The notes beneath the pieces were generated by a model. The model did no database searches, was not told the origin of the DNA, and saw only the letters and a list, made by a program, of their open reading frames with translations. Shown in pieces: positions 24,281 through 35,720 of a stretch of 61,045 bases of DNA. The stretch lies in contig JSYX01000056.1 in the NCBI GenBank assembly GCA_000787465.1, forward strand, positions 1-61,045. The letters run 5' to 3'. The stretch is from Thermomucor indicae-seudaticae (lineage: Eukaryota > Mucoromycota > Mucoromycetes > Mucorales > Lichtheimiaceae). How positions within the stretch are numbered: the stretch's first letter is position 1; each line of letters opens with the position of its first letter. The translations under genes and the position numbers were made by a program.

Positions 24281-27200
24281 ATGAGCACGTCCCCTACTTC
24301 AGAAGACAAAAAACGCCGACGAATCGATAATGGTGAAACCAGTGTCTCACATTCAGAGTCTTCAACGCCGTCCAAACCGCCATTAAAGAAGAGATTTACC
24401 AGCAATGGAAGCATTCCCACTCGTACAGCAGGACCAGGTTATACCGACAAGACTGCCAAACAGAAACGAGAAATTGAAGACGACAATGAGAAGAACGATG
24501 ACGTGGCAGACATGGTACGGCCGTTTGGTTTGACAACTGAAAGCGAGAGTCTTTACCATAATGCTTTTAATTGTTGAAAAAGAAAAGAACTCATGTTTGG
24601 CTATTGGCCCTAGGAAGAGCCCGATCGTCAGCCCAAGCACATTCTATTGAAGCATATGCGGACAGCCAAGGTATGTTTGCGTGCTAGGGTACAGCAGCGA
24701 TATGAATAGGGGGCTTAAAGCGATATTTGATAATAGCAAAACGCATTGGAGCTGGAAAAGAAAGCCGAGCAATTGGAGGACAAGTGGACAGAATACGAAG
24801 CTAAGCAAGGCTGGATCAGGATTCAATGGAAAATGGTAATCTCAGCGTCATAATAAGACAATATTGGGGGAATTAACGATAAGAATTTTGCCAGCTTCAA
24901 ATTGAGCTCCTGTTTTTCGCCAAGATGCTTTTTGACGCGAGGGATAATGTTCGATTGACAGGTACTAGGAGGAAACGGTAATATTCAGCTATCTGGCTAA
25001 GAACGACTATTTACTTAGATCTGCCCAAAGAAATTTCGGATATTTCACGTCTCCGTGATGAGCTCGATTCGGCACAAACTGTAGCAAAAAACTTTGGTTT
25101 GCGTATCTTGAATCTTGTACGGACCTGGGTAGAGCGAGCAGAGAAAGTAGAACGGATATGTAAACAGACACAAGGTAGAGAGGAGAACGTCGTAAGGCTA
25201 TGGTTCCCAAACAGGTCATTGATAACAACGGCCTATTAGGTGGAACTGAAAAGCAAAAGTCGCTGATGGATTGGGTATGGAGCGAGACACAAGAACTGCG
25301 TGCCCATTGCGAGAAGAGTCGAAATATGATTTCAGAGATCGAGAGCCAGTACAGTGAGCTTCTGAAAAGATCGGAGACGGTTCAGAGGGAAATTCAGGAT
25401 GCAGAGGAGCGTTTGGAGCAAGCAAAGGAGAACCTGGATGAATGCATGGAGAAACTAAGAAGGGCAGAAAGGCGCCATGACTGTGCGGAAAGTAAGACCT
25501 TGGCAAGCATGGCCGGAACTGGTTTGATTGGACCTCAGTCGACGAAGCGAGACATGTCTCCTGCCATCAACCGGTCATCCGAAGCCCCCAGTCGAGACGT
25601 CTCAAGTACCGAGGTAATTTATGTTCAGTCTATCTTTGGCTTCATTCTTGCAGACGCTAAATATTTGTATAAATGATTTAGTCTACATCGGTCGCGGAAC
25701 AGGCTGCCAAGGCACAGTTGGCTGAACACCAACAGATAATCGAAGCTCGTCAAAAGGAGCTGCAAGAACTACGACGCGATCGCCAAGTGTTGGCTAGCGA
25801 GATCGATAAACTACGTGACGAATTTGCTACGTTGTCGGATGAACGGATTATGGAATCAGAATATTTCAAGAGCTTACAACAGTCCTTTGAGCATCATAAA
25901 ATGCGGTATCACTACCTGGATGAAATGAGGCTGCAAATGGAAAGAGAGCTGGATGACATGTCTATGGAACGCAAGCGACTTTTAAAAGAGCTGGATGCTG
26001 AGAAAACATCCCGAAACAGCACCATAGAAGCAGAAATGCGCAGGCTCGAAAACGACTTGGCACGAATCCGCAAACAGCGGGACGATTTTCAAACCAATGT
26101 AGAAAATCAGACAAACAAAAAGAATCGGCATAAAAAGTTGCACGACGAGTTTGTTAGCACAGCAGAAAATGAAAAGGTAAATGAAAACGAGACCTTTTCC
26201 CCTTTGTAACAGGATACCTTACACTTGGATGGTCATGTCCAGCAACGCATTCTTGAACTTGAGAAGCGACTTTCGGAATTACGCGAGAGGATCCAATCCC
26301 CAAACGAAAACATGGCTGGACCATTGGGGGACGACGATATGGATGCTTACGCAGAAGTGCGAATGAATTTGGAGTAAGTATGCGTGTATGGCCAATGGGT
26401 CGATTATTGCCTGTAACTGTTATGTTTTTACTCTTTAGGAATACCAAGGCTGCATTATCATATCTGGATCAACGGTCTGATCTAAAGCCTATACGAGAGG
26501 AGATTGAAAAGTTAAAGAAGCAACTCGCATTTTGGTCCTCTAATGAGGGATCAGATAAGGCTCTGCGCGGGCAAGTCAAGGATCTAATGAAGAAGCTTGA
26601 CGACCAGCGGCTGGAGTACGATAAACTTCATCTGATGATTGACTTTTTCGAAAGCGTAAGTTTATATGACAGTCTGGAAGGATGTGATGTTCACAGTTCT
26701 TCGTTCAGAACGAAAGCCGACTTTTGGCACAGATTGATCGTGTGGCTGCGATATACGGGAAGCTAGACGAGCAAAGTGCCAAATCTATTTTCAATCTAAC
26801 CCACCATCGAGAGCAAAAGTCAAAGTTGCAGGCAGAAGTAAGATCAAGGTTCAGGAGTGTATCTAGACGCTTATAACTTAACAATCACTCGCAGAAAAAC
26901 AAATTCGCAAGCACTTTTGCTTCACTAAAAGCTGCCAAAGAAGCTCAAATGGCCAACGTCGCCGCACAACGCCGTACGAGTGAACAGCAGCAAGAGCATG
27001 TTCGACAACTTGAAGAACGAGAAAAATCCTTGTACTCACAAGTGGTAAGCCGTGTAACGAAAACCGGGGAAGGAAAAGATCTACATGATTATGCATCCTC
27101 CTGCAGGCTGAAAAGGAGAGTGAAGTTCAGCAAACCGTACGTCTCGTGAATGAGCATCGGTTTGAGATGGAAGACCTGCAATATCGATGCAACGAAGCCC

Positions 27201-27704
27201 GGTTAAGCTTAGAACAGAATGAGATAACTCTTCATGAAGTATGCTGAATGTGAAATGATCCTTGTCCAAAGAGTCAAATACTAATACAACATGCGTAATA
27301 GTTACAGAAAATGCTTAAAGAAAAGACCAAGGTATTGGACGAGGAGAAACAGTTACAGAAACGAGCAGAGGAGGAATATGAAAAGATGCGGCAAAAGTGG
27401 GAACGACTTAGCCAAGGCGATAACCCTGCCGAGAAGCAACTTTATGAGGAGTGTGAAGAGTTAAGGGTATGTTTCGGTCAAGCAGGAGAATAAGCAGCAT
27501 GATATCAACGCGATCTTCTCCTTCTTGTAGACTCTGCTAAAATGCAGTGCATGCAAGACACGCTTCCGTAAACGCTTGTTGGCCCGATGTATGCACACGT
27601 TCTGTAAAGAATGCATCGATGCTCGGCTGGAGACCCGTCAGCGACGGTGTCCGACATGTGGAGAATCGTTTGGGATATCTGACGTCAGGCAGTTTTATCT
27701 ATAG
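24281..27704 (+). CDS. BRE1: Bre1/RNF20-type E3 ubiquitin ligase for histone H2B
   Basis: Predicted to ubiquitinate histone H2B with Rad6 during transcription. Fourteen exons: 24281-24514, 24614-24670, 24737-24835, 24895-24961, 25019-25174, 25240-25613, 25682-26176, 26213-26373, 26439-26655, 26697-26837, 26895-27044, 27107-27238, 27302-27466 and 27531-27704; 873 residues. A basic, disordered N-terminus is followed by long coiled coils over residues 120-815. The C-terminal RING (about 820-860) shows CSACKTRFRKRLLARCMHTF, CKEC and CPTC, and the protein ends with DVRQFYL, as Bre1 proteins do. Every junction keeps phase. Other coiled-coil RING ligases exist, but RING type, end and size fit Bre1 best. 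Confidence 0.9.
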
Positions 27705-28054
27705 CAGAATGAAGCATTGTGCAATAAAGAAGAAGCTGCTGGCAGTTCATTTATCCTACGAATAAGGTCTTTTGATGCCAAGGAGAGAGGAGAACTCACC
27801 TTGGCTTCAAGTTTTCTGGGTAACGGATGTGTTCAGATGCTGGATATTGTAGAAGCTAAGGGTTCCAGGAGATTGCTCGTTCAAGCAACAGTGGATTACT
27901 GATTTGACGTGTTTATTGGATAGCTCCTGTGAGCAGCCACGGGATGATGGAGAGGGGATAAGGAGATGAATGGCCGAATATATGCTTATAAGGTGAGAGA
28001 GAAGACACCATGAGTAGGGCCCTTGTTTTTTTCCTTCTTCTTCACAAAAGCAAG
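27705..28054. other. intergenic, promoter of the collagen-like gene
   Basis: No gene seen. A pyrimidine-rich stretch lies just before the start of the next gene, which is common in this window. Confidence 0.5.
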
Positions 28055-28678
28055 ATGCGCATCATCATAGCCATTTCCGTAGCCCTCATGGCTACTACTA
28101 CCTTGACCACAGCAGCACCCGTCAACAACCCAGACATCTATTCTGTTGATTGTCATAGACCGATCAATCAGGGCACGCCACAGAACGGCATCGAGAGAAC
28201 CCAGCCCTATGACCCGTCCGTGTCCTCCAAGAAAAAGAGAGAAGAACCAGGACTGGCCGAACACACGCTCAGTAGCGCGCTGACAACCATACACGGCATG
28301 GTTATGCCTACGGAAACCAACCTCATGAAGGAAGGGAAACAACTCGATGGTGCCACTTCTTTTATTACCTCTGGACTTGGGATGTCCAAAGCTGACGAGC
28401 CCAAGCAGCAACAACCAGCAGCGCCGCCAGTGACTAGCAGTAATGATAATAAGAAAGAACCACCGATGACCCAGAACACGCCAGCAAACGATAGTCCACC
28501 ACAGGCACCAGTAAAACGCGGGGAACGAGGAGAACCTGGACAGCCAGGATCGGAAGGATGCCCAGGCACTGAAGGAAGTCCAGGATCGGAAGGCAGCCCA
28601 GGCTCGGAGGGCAGTCCAGGAAGTGACGACGAGCAGCGACAAGGGCAAGATGACAGCGTCTTTAATTTGATTCCTTAA
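28055..28678 (+). CDS. small secreted protein with collagen-like Gly-X-Y repeats
   Basis: Single exon, about 207 residues. The start at 28055 gives a clean signal peptide (MRIIIAISVALMATTTLTTA); an in-frame ATG at 28010 would add 15 residues. The mature part is polar, with Pro, Gln and Ser-rich stretches. Near the C-terminus (28520-28627) lie twelve Gly-X-Y triplets, such as GERGEPGQPGSEG and repeated GSPGSE units. This is too short for a stable collagen helix alone but could trimerise or act as a flexible stalk. The repeat lacks an obvious anchor, so it is probably secreted or wall-associated. I do not recognise the family and give no function. The stop is only 61 bases from the convergent SUV3 stop. 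Confidence 0.7.
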   Translation: MRIIIAISVALMATTTLTTAAPVNNPDIYSVDCHRPINQGTPQNGIERTQPYDPSVSSKKKREEPGLAEHTLSSALTTIHGMVMPTETNLMKEGKQLDGATSFITSGLGMSKADEPKQQQPAAPPVTSSNDNKKEPPMTQNTPANDSPPQAPVKRGERGEPGQPGSEGCPGTEGSPGSEGSPGSEGSPGSDDEQRQGQDDSVFNLIP

Positions 28679-28739
28679 TGGCATATGTACAGCATATATC
28701 TTTTGATACGCTAGTAGTAGTGGTATTTGCAGAGTGATT

Positions 28740-31380
28740 TCATTCCTTGATACGAGGGGCTGATAATTTCTTTTTCTTTTTCGGAACAAGGTGCCGTAAA
28801 GTTTCATCGATTAATACTTCGCAGCGCGATTTCAGCTCGAGAGCTTCTTCTTGTGGAGTGCTGAATGTTTCTGGGAATCGAAGGCTATATACATAGTTAG
28901 AGAATGAGTCGTGCAGCCAGTTAGCATTATTCTTCTCCTTCTTTGTTTTACCTTAACCACATGTAGAGCATGATGGTTTTGTGACAAGTTTCCAGCATCC
29001 GCAGTACTTCATTATTTGCCTGAAGTTTTCTCTCTGGAAGAACGACGAGTGAGTCGAGTGGACATTCTTCGTTGTTGCTGAACGATTTAGCCATGCTGAC
29101 GAATGCCTTAAGCAAGTCCTTGTTACGTGTATTAACCGGAGCCGTGACAAACTTGTATCTATCTCGGATCGGCATCGGTAAATCTTCTATTAGCTCGGCA
29201 ATAATCTACAGAAACTCGTAAGCCTTCCCATGTAGGAACTGTGCAAATTATGCCTGTTACCTTTAGGTCTTTAAAGTTGCAAAGGAAATAATTTCCATCC
29301 AAAGATGCCAGATCTTCGAATATTTGCTGAACAGTTCCAGGTTAGCCTTTTTTCAGCCTTTTGGCTCCTGAATATAGAAGAATCTTACCAGCAGTCGAGA
29401 AAACCTCGCTTTAGGCATTTGCAATGCAAAAAGTTCGATAATATCAACCGTGGGCTGCAGGCCAGCCAGCTATTGGCAAGTTAGAATACAACCGTTCCTA
29501 AAGCCGCCACTTTGACCCGTGAAAAGCATACCAGCAGAGGTTCAATCGGGGCACTCATAGCTTGCTTGACATACGACAGGTCCAATGGGGATAGCCTTAA
29601 TAAATCCATCCAACGTTAGCGTTCTTATCCGCCACAACAATAAACCACACATACGCTGTCACTTGGCCCGATGCATAAGCGGTGCCAAATCTGCCTGCTC
29701 GACCGCCAATTTGTTTTAACTGAGGAATGCTGATAAATCGCTTCGTTTGACCGTCAAACTTTTGAACGGTGGAGAAAACGATGCGCTTGATGTTTCTATC
29801 GTAAAAAACGTTGAACAACAACAATATTTCTTATAGCCCAATGCTTTTTCCCTTCACCTACAAGTTAAGACCCATTCCGACAGCATCCGATGCCACCAAG
29901 ACGTCTACATCACTGTTTGGATCATTAAATGTTTTGGCTTGCAATGCTCTTGTTTCTATAAGATCGGGCGTGTTTAGAAGGACATGGGGAGATGCACACG
30001 ACGCAACCCTCACTGATGTTTTATTTTACCTGGAGGTAGGGCACCATAAACCACGGCACATTTGAGCCCCGTCTCTGCTTCAATCTTCTTCTTGCATTCA
30101 AAGATATCCGTGCGCGAAAACGCCACGACGCAGTCGCCCTTTTGAATATCCTTCCAATCACGAAGTGAATAATCGGCGACCTTGACGGGCGTCAGTCTCT
30201 CGTACTCGTTCACAATCAGCTTTTCATCCAGCGACTCGCAAATCTTTTGTATGAGAGGCACAGCCGATGGTTCACCGCACAAGTGAATCTCTTTGGCCTG
30301 GAGACCCAAGAGTGCCTGCGTCCAGGCCCATCCACGCAAAGGATCCGAAATCAGTTGAATTTCATCAATCACAGCTACCTCCATGGGTCTTGTCAAGTTG
30401 GCCATCTCAACCGTTGAACTGGTCAGGGGCGCATCCGGTGACACTTCATATCTGACTTCGCCCGTAAGCAGATTACAAGGTACACCCTTGGCGTTCATCT
30501 TTTCAAAGATCTCGTGGGCCAACAGCCGTAACGGTCCACAGTAAATGCCGGATTCTGCTTCTTCTAACCGTTTTAATGCTCGGTATGTCTTGCCACTGTT
30601 GGTCGGTCCCACGTGCATATAGATCTGTCTATAGCGCGCGCTTAAGTACATTCGCCTTTCACATAGCAATCTCAATGGAGACTGACCTTTGCATCTGTCG
30701 TGCTTCAGGAAACCATTCACTCGGAAACCGTAAATCACAAAGCTGTTTAAGTGATCGATAGCTTTCCTGTATATCCTCTGGCAAGTGTGGTTCGGCAAAG
30801 TCCATGAACTTTGAAAACAGAAATTGTTCGATCGCAACCTCTTTTTGTTATACCGCAGCCATCAGTTTCTCCACCTCTCGTCCTTGCTTTCAGGTACAAT
30901 AAATATACTTACTGACATCGCTATTATCCGGTGGAGCAAGAGCTGCCAATAGAGCCTTGGGGTTACAGCCTGCAACGGCACCCAAAGTAGCCTGGTTCGC
31001 AAATCGCTCGGCCAGTTCCTTAAACAGCTTGCCCTTGACACCCATGGACGCTGCCCTGCGTCGTATGAACCCATTGTGAGGAAACTCGTTCAGCTGTGCC
31101 GATAGCACTAGAAAACAAGTTATTAAACTATGTTCTCACACACGCATATACATCAGGAATTCTTACTTCTTGATGCCCAAGCTTCTGATCTTGTGTTGCG
31201 AAGGGAAGGCAGTAATCGCACAAGATCCAGGGGCGAGGATTTCTTCGTTGCTGATTTCCGGCGCAAACAGGGACTCGATCCAACAGTGAACCATCGTTGC
31301 TGAGCCGGCGACGACCGGTAGTAATGTATACAATACATCGGTTGCCTCACCAATCCCCATAACCGGTTGGATCGCAACAT
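28740..31380 (-). CDS. SUV3: mitochondrial ATP-dependent RNA helicase Suv3
   Basis: Helicase of the mitochondrial RNA degradosome that feeds RNA to the exonuclease partner. Eleven exons: 31380-31167, 31107-30913, 30840-30687, 30628-30030, 29955-29862, 29795-29655, 29595-29532, 29469-29389, 29326-29261, 29205-28952 and 28884-28740; about 668 residues. A basic N-terminus serves as a presequence. Motifs: Walker A in [15 protein letters not shown] (about 195), DEIQ for motif [21 protein letters not shown], and [13 protein letters not shown] for motif VI. The linker segment [19 protein letters not shown] also matches Suv3. The C-terminal Suv3 domain includes [20 protein letters not shown] and a lysine-rich end. 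Family, length and phases all agree. Confidence 0.93.
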
Positions 31381-32059
31381 TTTGGATAGTAGCAGGAACG
31401 AGAAAGACAAAAAAGTTTATCGGCTTTAAAGATGGCTGAACGTTTAACCGACACCCAAAAAAGTCAACGCCGAAGCCTCTCCACCGACTGACTTCTGAAA
31501 ATCAGTTTGCAGATGAGTTGTGAGAGACCCCATTTTTTGACCTATTCTTGCTTACGAAGCACTCACTCTGGTATTTTGCGAGACTCCAGTGCGAAATATT
31601 TCGCCATTTGTAGTATTTTAATCTTGACACATCACTTGATTGCCGTCTTTTGTACGGAACACAGCCTATGCAGCGCCAGCGTCAAGAACATACTTATGGT
31701 TTACATTCGGATGCATAACGAGAATTCGTCATGACGGAAAGAGATGAATTGCAGTGAAGATTGCTCATTGTGAGAATGAACTAAAGAAGAAGAGAAAGAA
31801 AGGAGGACAATAGCTCTGATCTTAATGTTTCGGCAACCGCAATGTCCCTCCATTCGAAATTAGGGCTTTCCGTATCAACGCAGGCCAGATTTTGGCTCCC
31901 TCATGCAATGTGGGTAGCCTGAGTGAGGGCCACATCTAAACTTTTCGCGTTCAACAACAGCAAAACAAAAAGAACTTAACCCAACCGCCAGATAGTATTA
32001 ATCAAGGTCAAAAGAGAAAAAGAAACTGTATTCAAACTCGCGTGTGGATGCATATGCAT
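31381..32059. other. intergenic, no gene seen
   Basis: Lies between the SUV3 start and the stop of the CPSF6-like gene. It carries the SUV3 promoter and the other gene's 3' end. No motif-bearing frame on either strand. Confidence 0.55.
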
Positions 32060-32099
32060 TTATGCTTGACTATTGCCGTTGCCATAATGTCCACCTTGC

Positions 32100-32133
<34 letters not shown>

Positions 32134-33748
32134 GCTGTTGCTGTTGTTGTTCAAAGAAGGCAGGGTTGATGTACATGCCTGATGAAAAGAAACATTGGTT
32201 CTTTAGTGAGGAGATATATTGCAATTGTTCATGTTCTTACCTCCGCCGCCCATGGAACCTCCACGGCCCATGCGATTCATATATTGTGGTGACTGACCTG
32301 TTCCTCCGCGCATTGACATACCGCCCCGTCCAGCACCGCGCATACCCATCATTCCACCGTCAAATCCTCCCATGTAACCACCTCTTGCTGCTGCTGCTGC
32401 CATAGGATTAAACCCGGCGGCATACGGATTCATACCCATCCCAGCTGCTGCTGCCATGGCCGGATTAAACACCCCGCCCATCATGGGGTTGACCATCATG
32501 GGTGCGTTCATCATGCGAGGCGTGGTTTGTGAGATTCGTTGTGCTTTGGGTATTGGCTCTGCGCACGGATCATTATCAGTCATACTGCCCTCGAATCGTA
32601 CCCTCATCATCGTTGTTGCTTACCTTTAGGTACATGCTTAAACGGATTGCTGGATGAAGTAAAACAAGTTACTGGTGTTTTGCCATCAATTTCACTAACA
32701 GAGTCTTCATCTCAGTATACACAAAGTTCTTCCATCTTTCAAATGATCCACATACACAGATTCTAAAATGTCTTTGGCTTGATTCGCCACTTCAGGACTC
32801 GAAAACTCAAGATAGCAGACGCTATCATTAACCATTATTAATATCGTTAGCACTTTGATCGTTAACCGCTAAAGACACTGTCTTATACTAACCCTCTTGA
32901 TTTTCCATTCACTTTATGTTCAAAAAAAGAGAAATCCTTCAGTTCTCCACCGAGACCTGCATCGATGATGGGTGCCTTGATCTGTTCATCCGTAACATAC
33001 TACGTCCTCTTTAATAAGCCATGTATACTGGATAACGTCTCTTCCGGTTATATTACCCAAGGGAATTCACCGAGATAAAACGCCACGGTCGGGTGGGTCA
33101 CAATACCGCGTAAATTAGCCATGGCGGGTGGTAATTCTCGTTGTGATGAAGAAGCAGAAGGTGATCGGCCACTGCTGTAAGGTGGTGCAGTGCTCGGGAT
33201 CTTCTGAGGCTGTGAAGGACTGGCCGATGACTTTGCAGCAGGATCTTTTTAATAGCAACATCAAATCAGTCCTGAACCGGCATCCTTCTTCTCCCATGCA
33301 CTTTATATACCTGGAGTAGGAGTTTGTCGTGCTGGCGACGGGCGTTTCGGTTCCTATCATCATTACATTTCTTTCTCAACTCTTCTATTTCTCTTCATCG
33401 TCTTATCGACTGATTTACCTTGTCAATTTCACCAAAATCTTCGAAAAGATCATCGTCCGCAGTGCGAGCTTGCTGTTGCGTACTGGTAGTCTTTCGACGT
33501 TTGGAATCTCTGCCACTGGATGATTCGCCGACTATTTCGTTCAGGATATCGTCCGACTTTATATTTTATTGTTTGTATATAAATATCACGACAAGAATCA
33601 TCAACATGACAAGAATGCACAAAGGACAGCATAAAGAACAACAATGATGATGTTTATCTTGAAAAGAGCAAGAAGAAGAGAGTTGGGTAAGGATGCTTAC
33701 CTGGCCATCAAACGTATCATCGCCGTAAATATCAAAGTCGTCTGCCAT
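32060..33748 (-). CDS. CPSF6/CFIm68-like RRM protein of pre-mRNA 3' processing
   Basis: In animals CPSF6 is the large partner of CFIm25 and helps choose polyadenylation sites. Nine exons: 33748-33701, 33556-33419, 33353-33311, 33244-33057, 32999-32893, 32821-32756, 32694-32624, 32558-32241 and 32178-32060; about 365 residues. The acidic start (MADDFDIYGDDTFDGQ) resembles CPSF6. One RRM covers residues about 115-210, with RNP2 in TVAFYLGEFPW and RNP1 in GKSRGVCYLEF, and the tryptophan-based RNP2 is typical of CPSF6/7. After the RRM come Met, Gly and Ala-rich and RGG-like stretches and a glutamine run near the end (bases 32097-32151). No RS domain as in human CPSF6. Another RRM family cannot be excluded. 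Confidence 0.72.
32097..32151. repeat. CAA/CAG triplet repeat coding for polyglutamine
   Basis: Trinucleotide run inside the last exon of the CPSF6-like gene, encoding about 17 glutamines. It may vary in length between strains. Confidence 0.85.
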
Positions 33749-34848
33749 TTAGTTTACGTAATTGTTTCTCTTTGTTTTATATATGCTGTCTCCAATAAAC
33801 GAATACAAGTGTGTGTGTTCTGTACAAGTCAATGAGAAATCTATACCATGACAGAGAGAGAGGAAAAGAAATAAAGAACAAATCTCGTTCGTCATGTTGA
33901 TTACGTTTCCTCCCTCCCCCAATTCACCTTTTCCTGATCCGATACCAGATGCTGGTCTCTCGATTTCAACGACTGTGTGATTTAACTGAGACGACGATTC
34001 GATTCGATGAGAGAGAGTGTGTGTGGCGCTGCAAAGGACTTTATGGTGCGCTGTGTGTGTGCCGATGGGATATCACAAGCGATTCCGGATGCAAGAACAC
34101 ATGAAGCCAAAAGAAAGAGAATGACAATAATTGCAATTGCAATAGAATTACTAACCTTTATAAGAAACCCACAAGGGATGGTAGGGTCAGTTGAAATAAT
34201 CCGAAAGAAAAGGAATGCTTAATTTCTTTCGGGGTGTGGGATGTGTTTTGAAGTTGTTTTGCCACTCCGAATGCCTTTCTTTGGATAATGAATCACTCCA
34301 TGGTGTCTCCTGTCTTGACTTTGTTCGACGGGATGATTGTGGAGAAGTATATCGGTGCATTGTCGGTGTAGCCAAAGCAAAGGAAGGTTCGCAGCGTGGC
34401 CATCCTGCTTAGCACCCTGGTCATAAAGTCTATGCAAGGTAACGATCTGTCATGCTGGTTTCGCAAGGACTTTCTTTGACCAGGAAAAATTGGTTCCTGC
34501 AAGCGCTTGGCAAATATGAAAACGGCTACTGGAATTCCAAAGTGGCACAGTCTACGCTTTTCCAGACGCGCAATGGGTTTCCTTTTTGCAAAGAACTGTT
34601 CTGCTTTGTTGATGTAAATACTAATGATGAGTATACGCTAGCCACCTTTTCCGTCCCATCTGTTAGGAAACTGACGTAGTGTATAAAGGAGAGATATCTA
34701 ACCGATGATTGATGTATAACTTGCATCGACTGAAAGCCAAGTTTAAGAGAAAGGTAATCATGCCATTTTTTAGCGCAAACTTGGTATATGCAATTGGTGC
34801 AAAATGGCACCAATGTCTAGTGAATAAACAGTATGGAGTCATTGTTTG
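33749..34848. other. intergenic, 1.1 kb, no supported gene
   Basis: Contains the CPSF6-like promoter next to 33748. Between 34200 and 34800 minus-strand frames read protein-like for up to 90 residues (for example TFLCFGYTDNAPIYFSTIIP) but stop and shift without splice sites; possibly a decayed copy of something. I cannot name it. Confidence 0.4.
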
Positions 34849-35351
34849 TTATGAATTATCATCATCTTCTTCTTTATTGGAATGATACGAAGGCGGTGAA
34901 GGTGTTGAAGGCAGTTCAATGACAATATGGTCAAATGACGTATGATAAGTCGGTGGAGGACTACTGCTTGATCGGTCGGACGATACGGATGCTCGTTGTT
35001 GGTGCTCCTGAGGCGGAGGCAATGAATTAGGCGGAATACCCACAGTCGATTCGATAATAGACGTTGATGGTTCAGTTTTGTCGTTTGTTGTTTCGGACCG
35101 TTTATATACAAAGCATAACCAGAGCTACTATCTGGATGAGATTTCGTCGAATCCGAATCTTTTATTTTACTTACCCAATAAGAAGTATAGATGACTACAA
35201 AGGCACACAAGACCACCAGCAAGACCCAGTAAGGCGGTTGACGCGTACGTATATAGAGAATCGGTAATAGAACCATGGTTAACAAGAAGCATAATACGAG
35301 TGAATGATGGACCACTGGATGCCACGCCGGGTAGCTACTGCTGCTCATCAT
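34849..35351 (-). CDS. small two-TM membrane protein with PY motifs
   Basis: Two exons, 35351-35175 and 35124-34849, joined by a 50-base intron in phase 0; about 150 residues. Two hydrophobic helices lie at about 13-35 (SLVLCFLLTMVLLPILYI) and 41-65 (WVLLVVLCAFVVIYTSYW), with the arginines between and after them suggesting short loops. The C-terminal cytosolic tail is Ser and Pro-rich with PPTY and PPSY, both PPxY-type sites for WW domains of Rsp5/Nedd4 ligases. This pattern suggests an Rsp5 adaptor or substrate, which is inference. The family is not recognised. The next gene on this strand is also a membrane protein with PY motifs. The start may be either of two adjacent ATGs. Confidence 0.68.
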
Positions 35352-35720
35352 TAAAGTAAGAGAGGGAGAAAAAGAGCAAATAAAGATAGATAATTAAGAA
35401 GATCGTTCTGTCTGCATATAGAAGATCCTCCTGGGTCGAAGCCCAAAAAAAGACTTATAAAACTGGGGAGCAACACACAGCCGTCATGATGGCACCAGTG
35501 ACTCTGTAAACAGTCAACTCTAAGCACGAACCTTTCTGTCTAATATGCGCAATGGCGTGTTCGAGCATTAGACTTCGTATGACAATGGACGTTTCCAAGC
35601 CTGACTTTATATGATGCCCTCTGCCTCTATCAGTAGTGAAAGAGTCCTCCTGATTTCAAGGGATTCATAAGAGTTAAATTACTATGGGAAGGACGGAACT
35701 TTTATTGCAACTTTGTTTTC
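35352..35720. other. spacer between two membrane-protein genes
   Basis: No gene seen. It holds the promoter of the small two-TM gene and the 3' end of the larger one. Confidence 0.55.

Noticed and set aside
34187..34813. Minus-strand protein-like frames of 60-95 codons
   Set aside because: They stop or shift frame and have no start, splice sites or family match; kept only as a remark.
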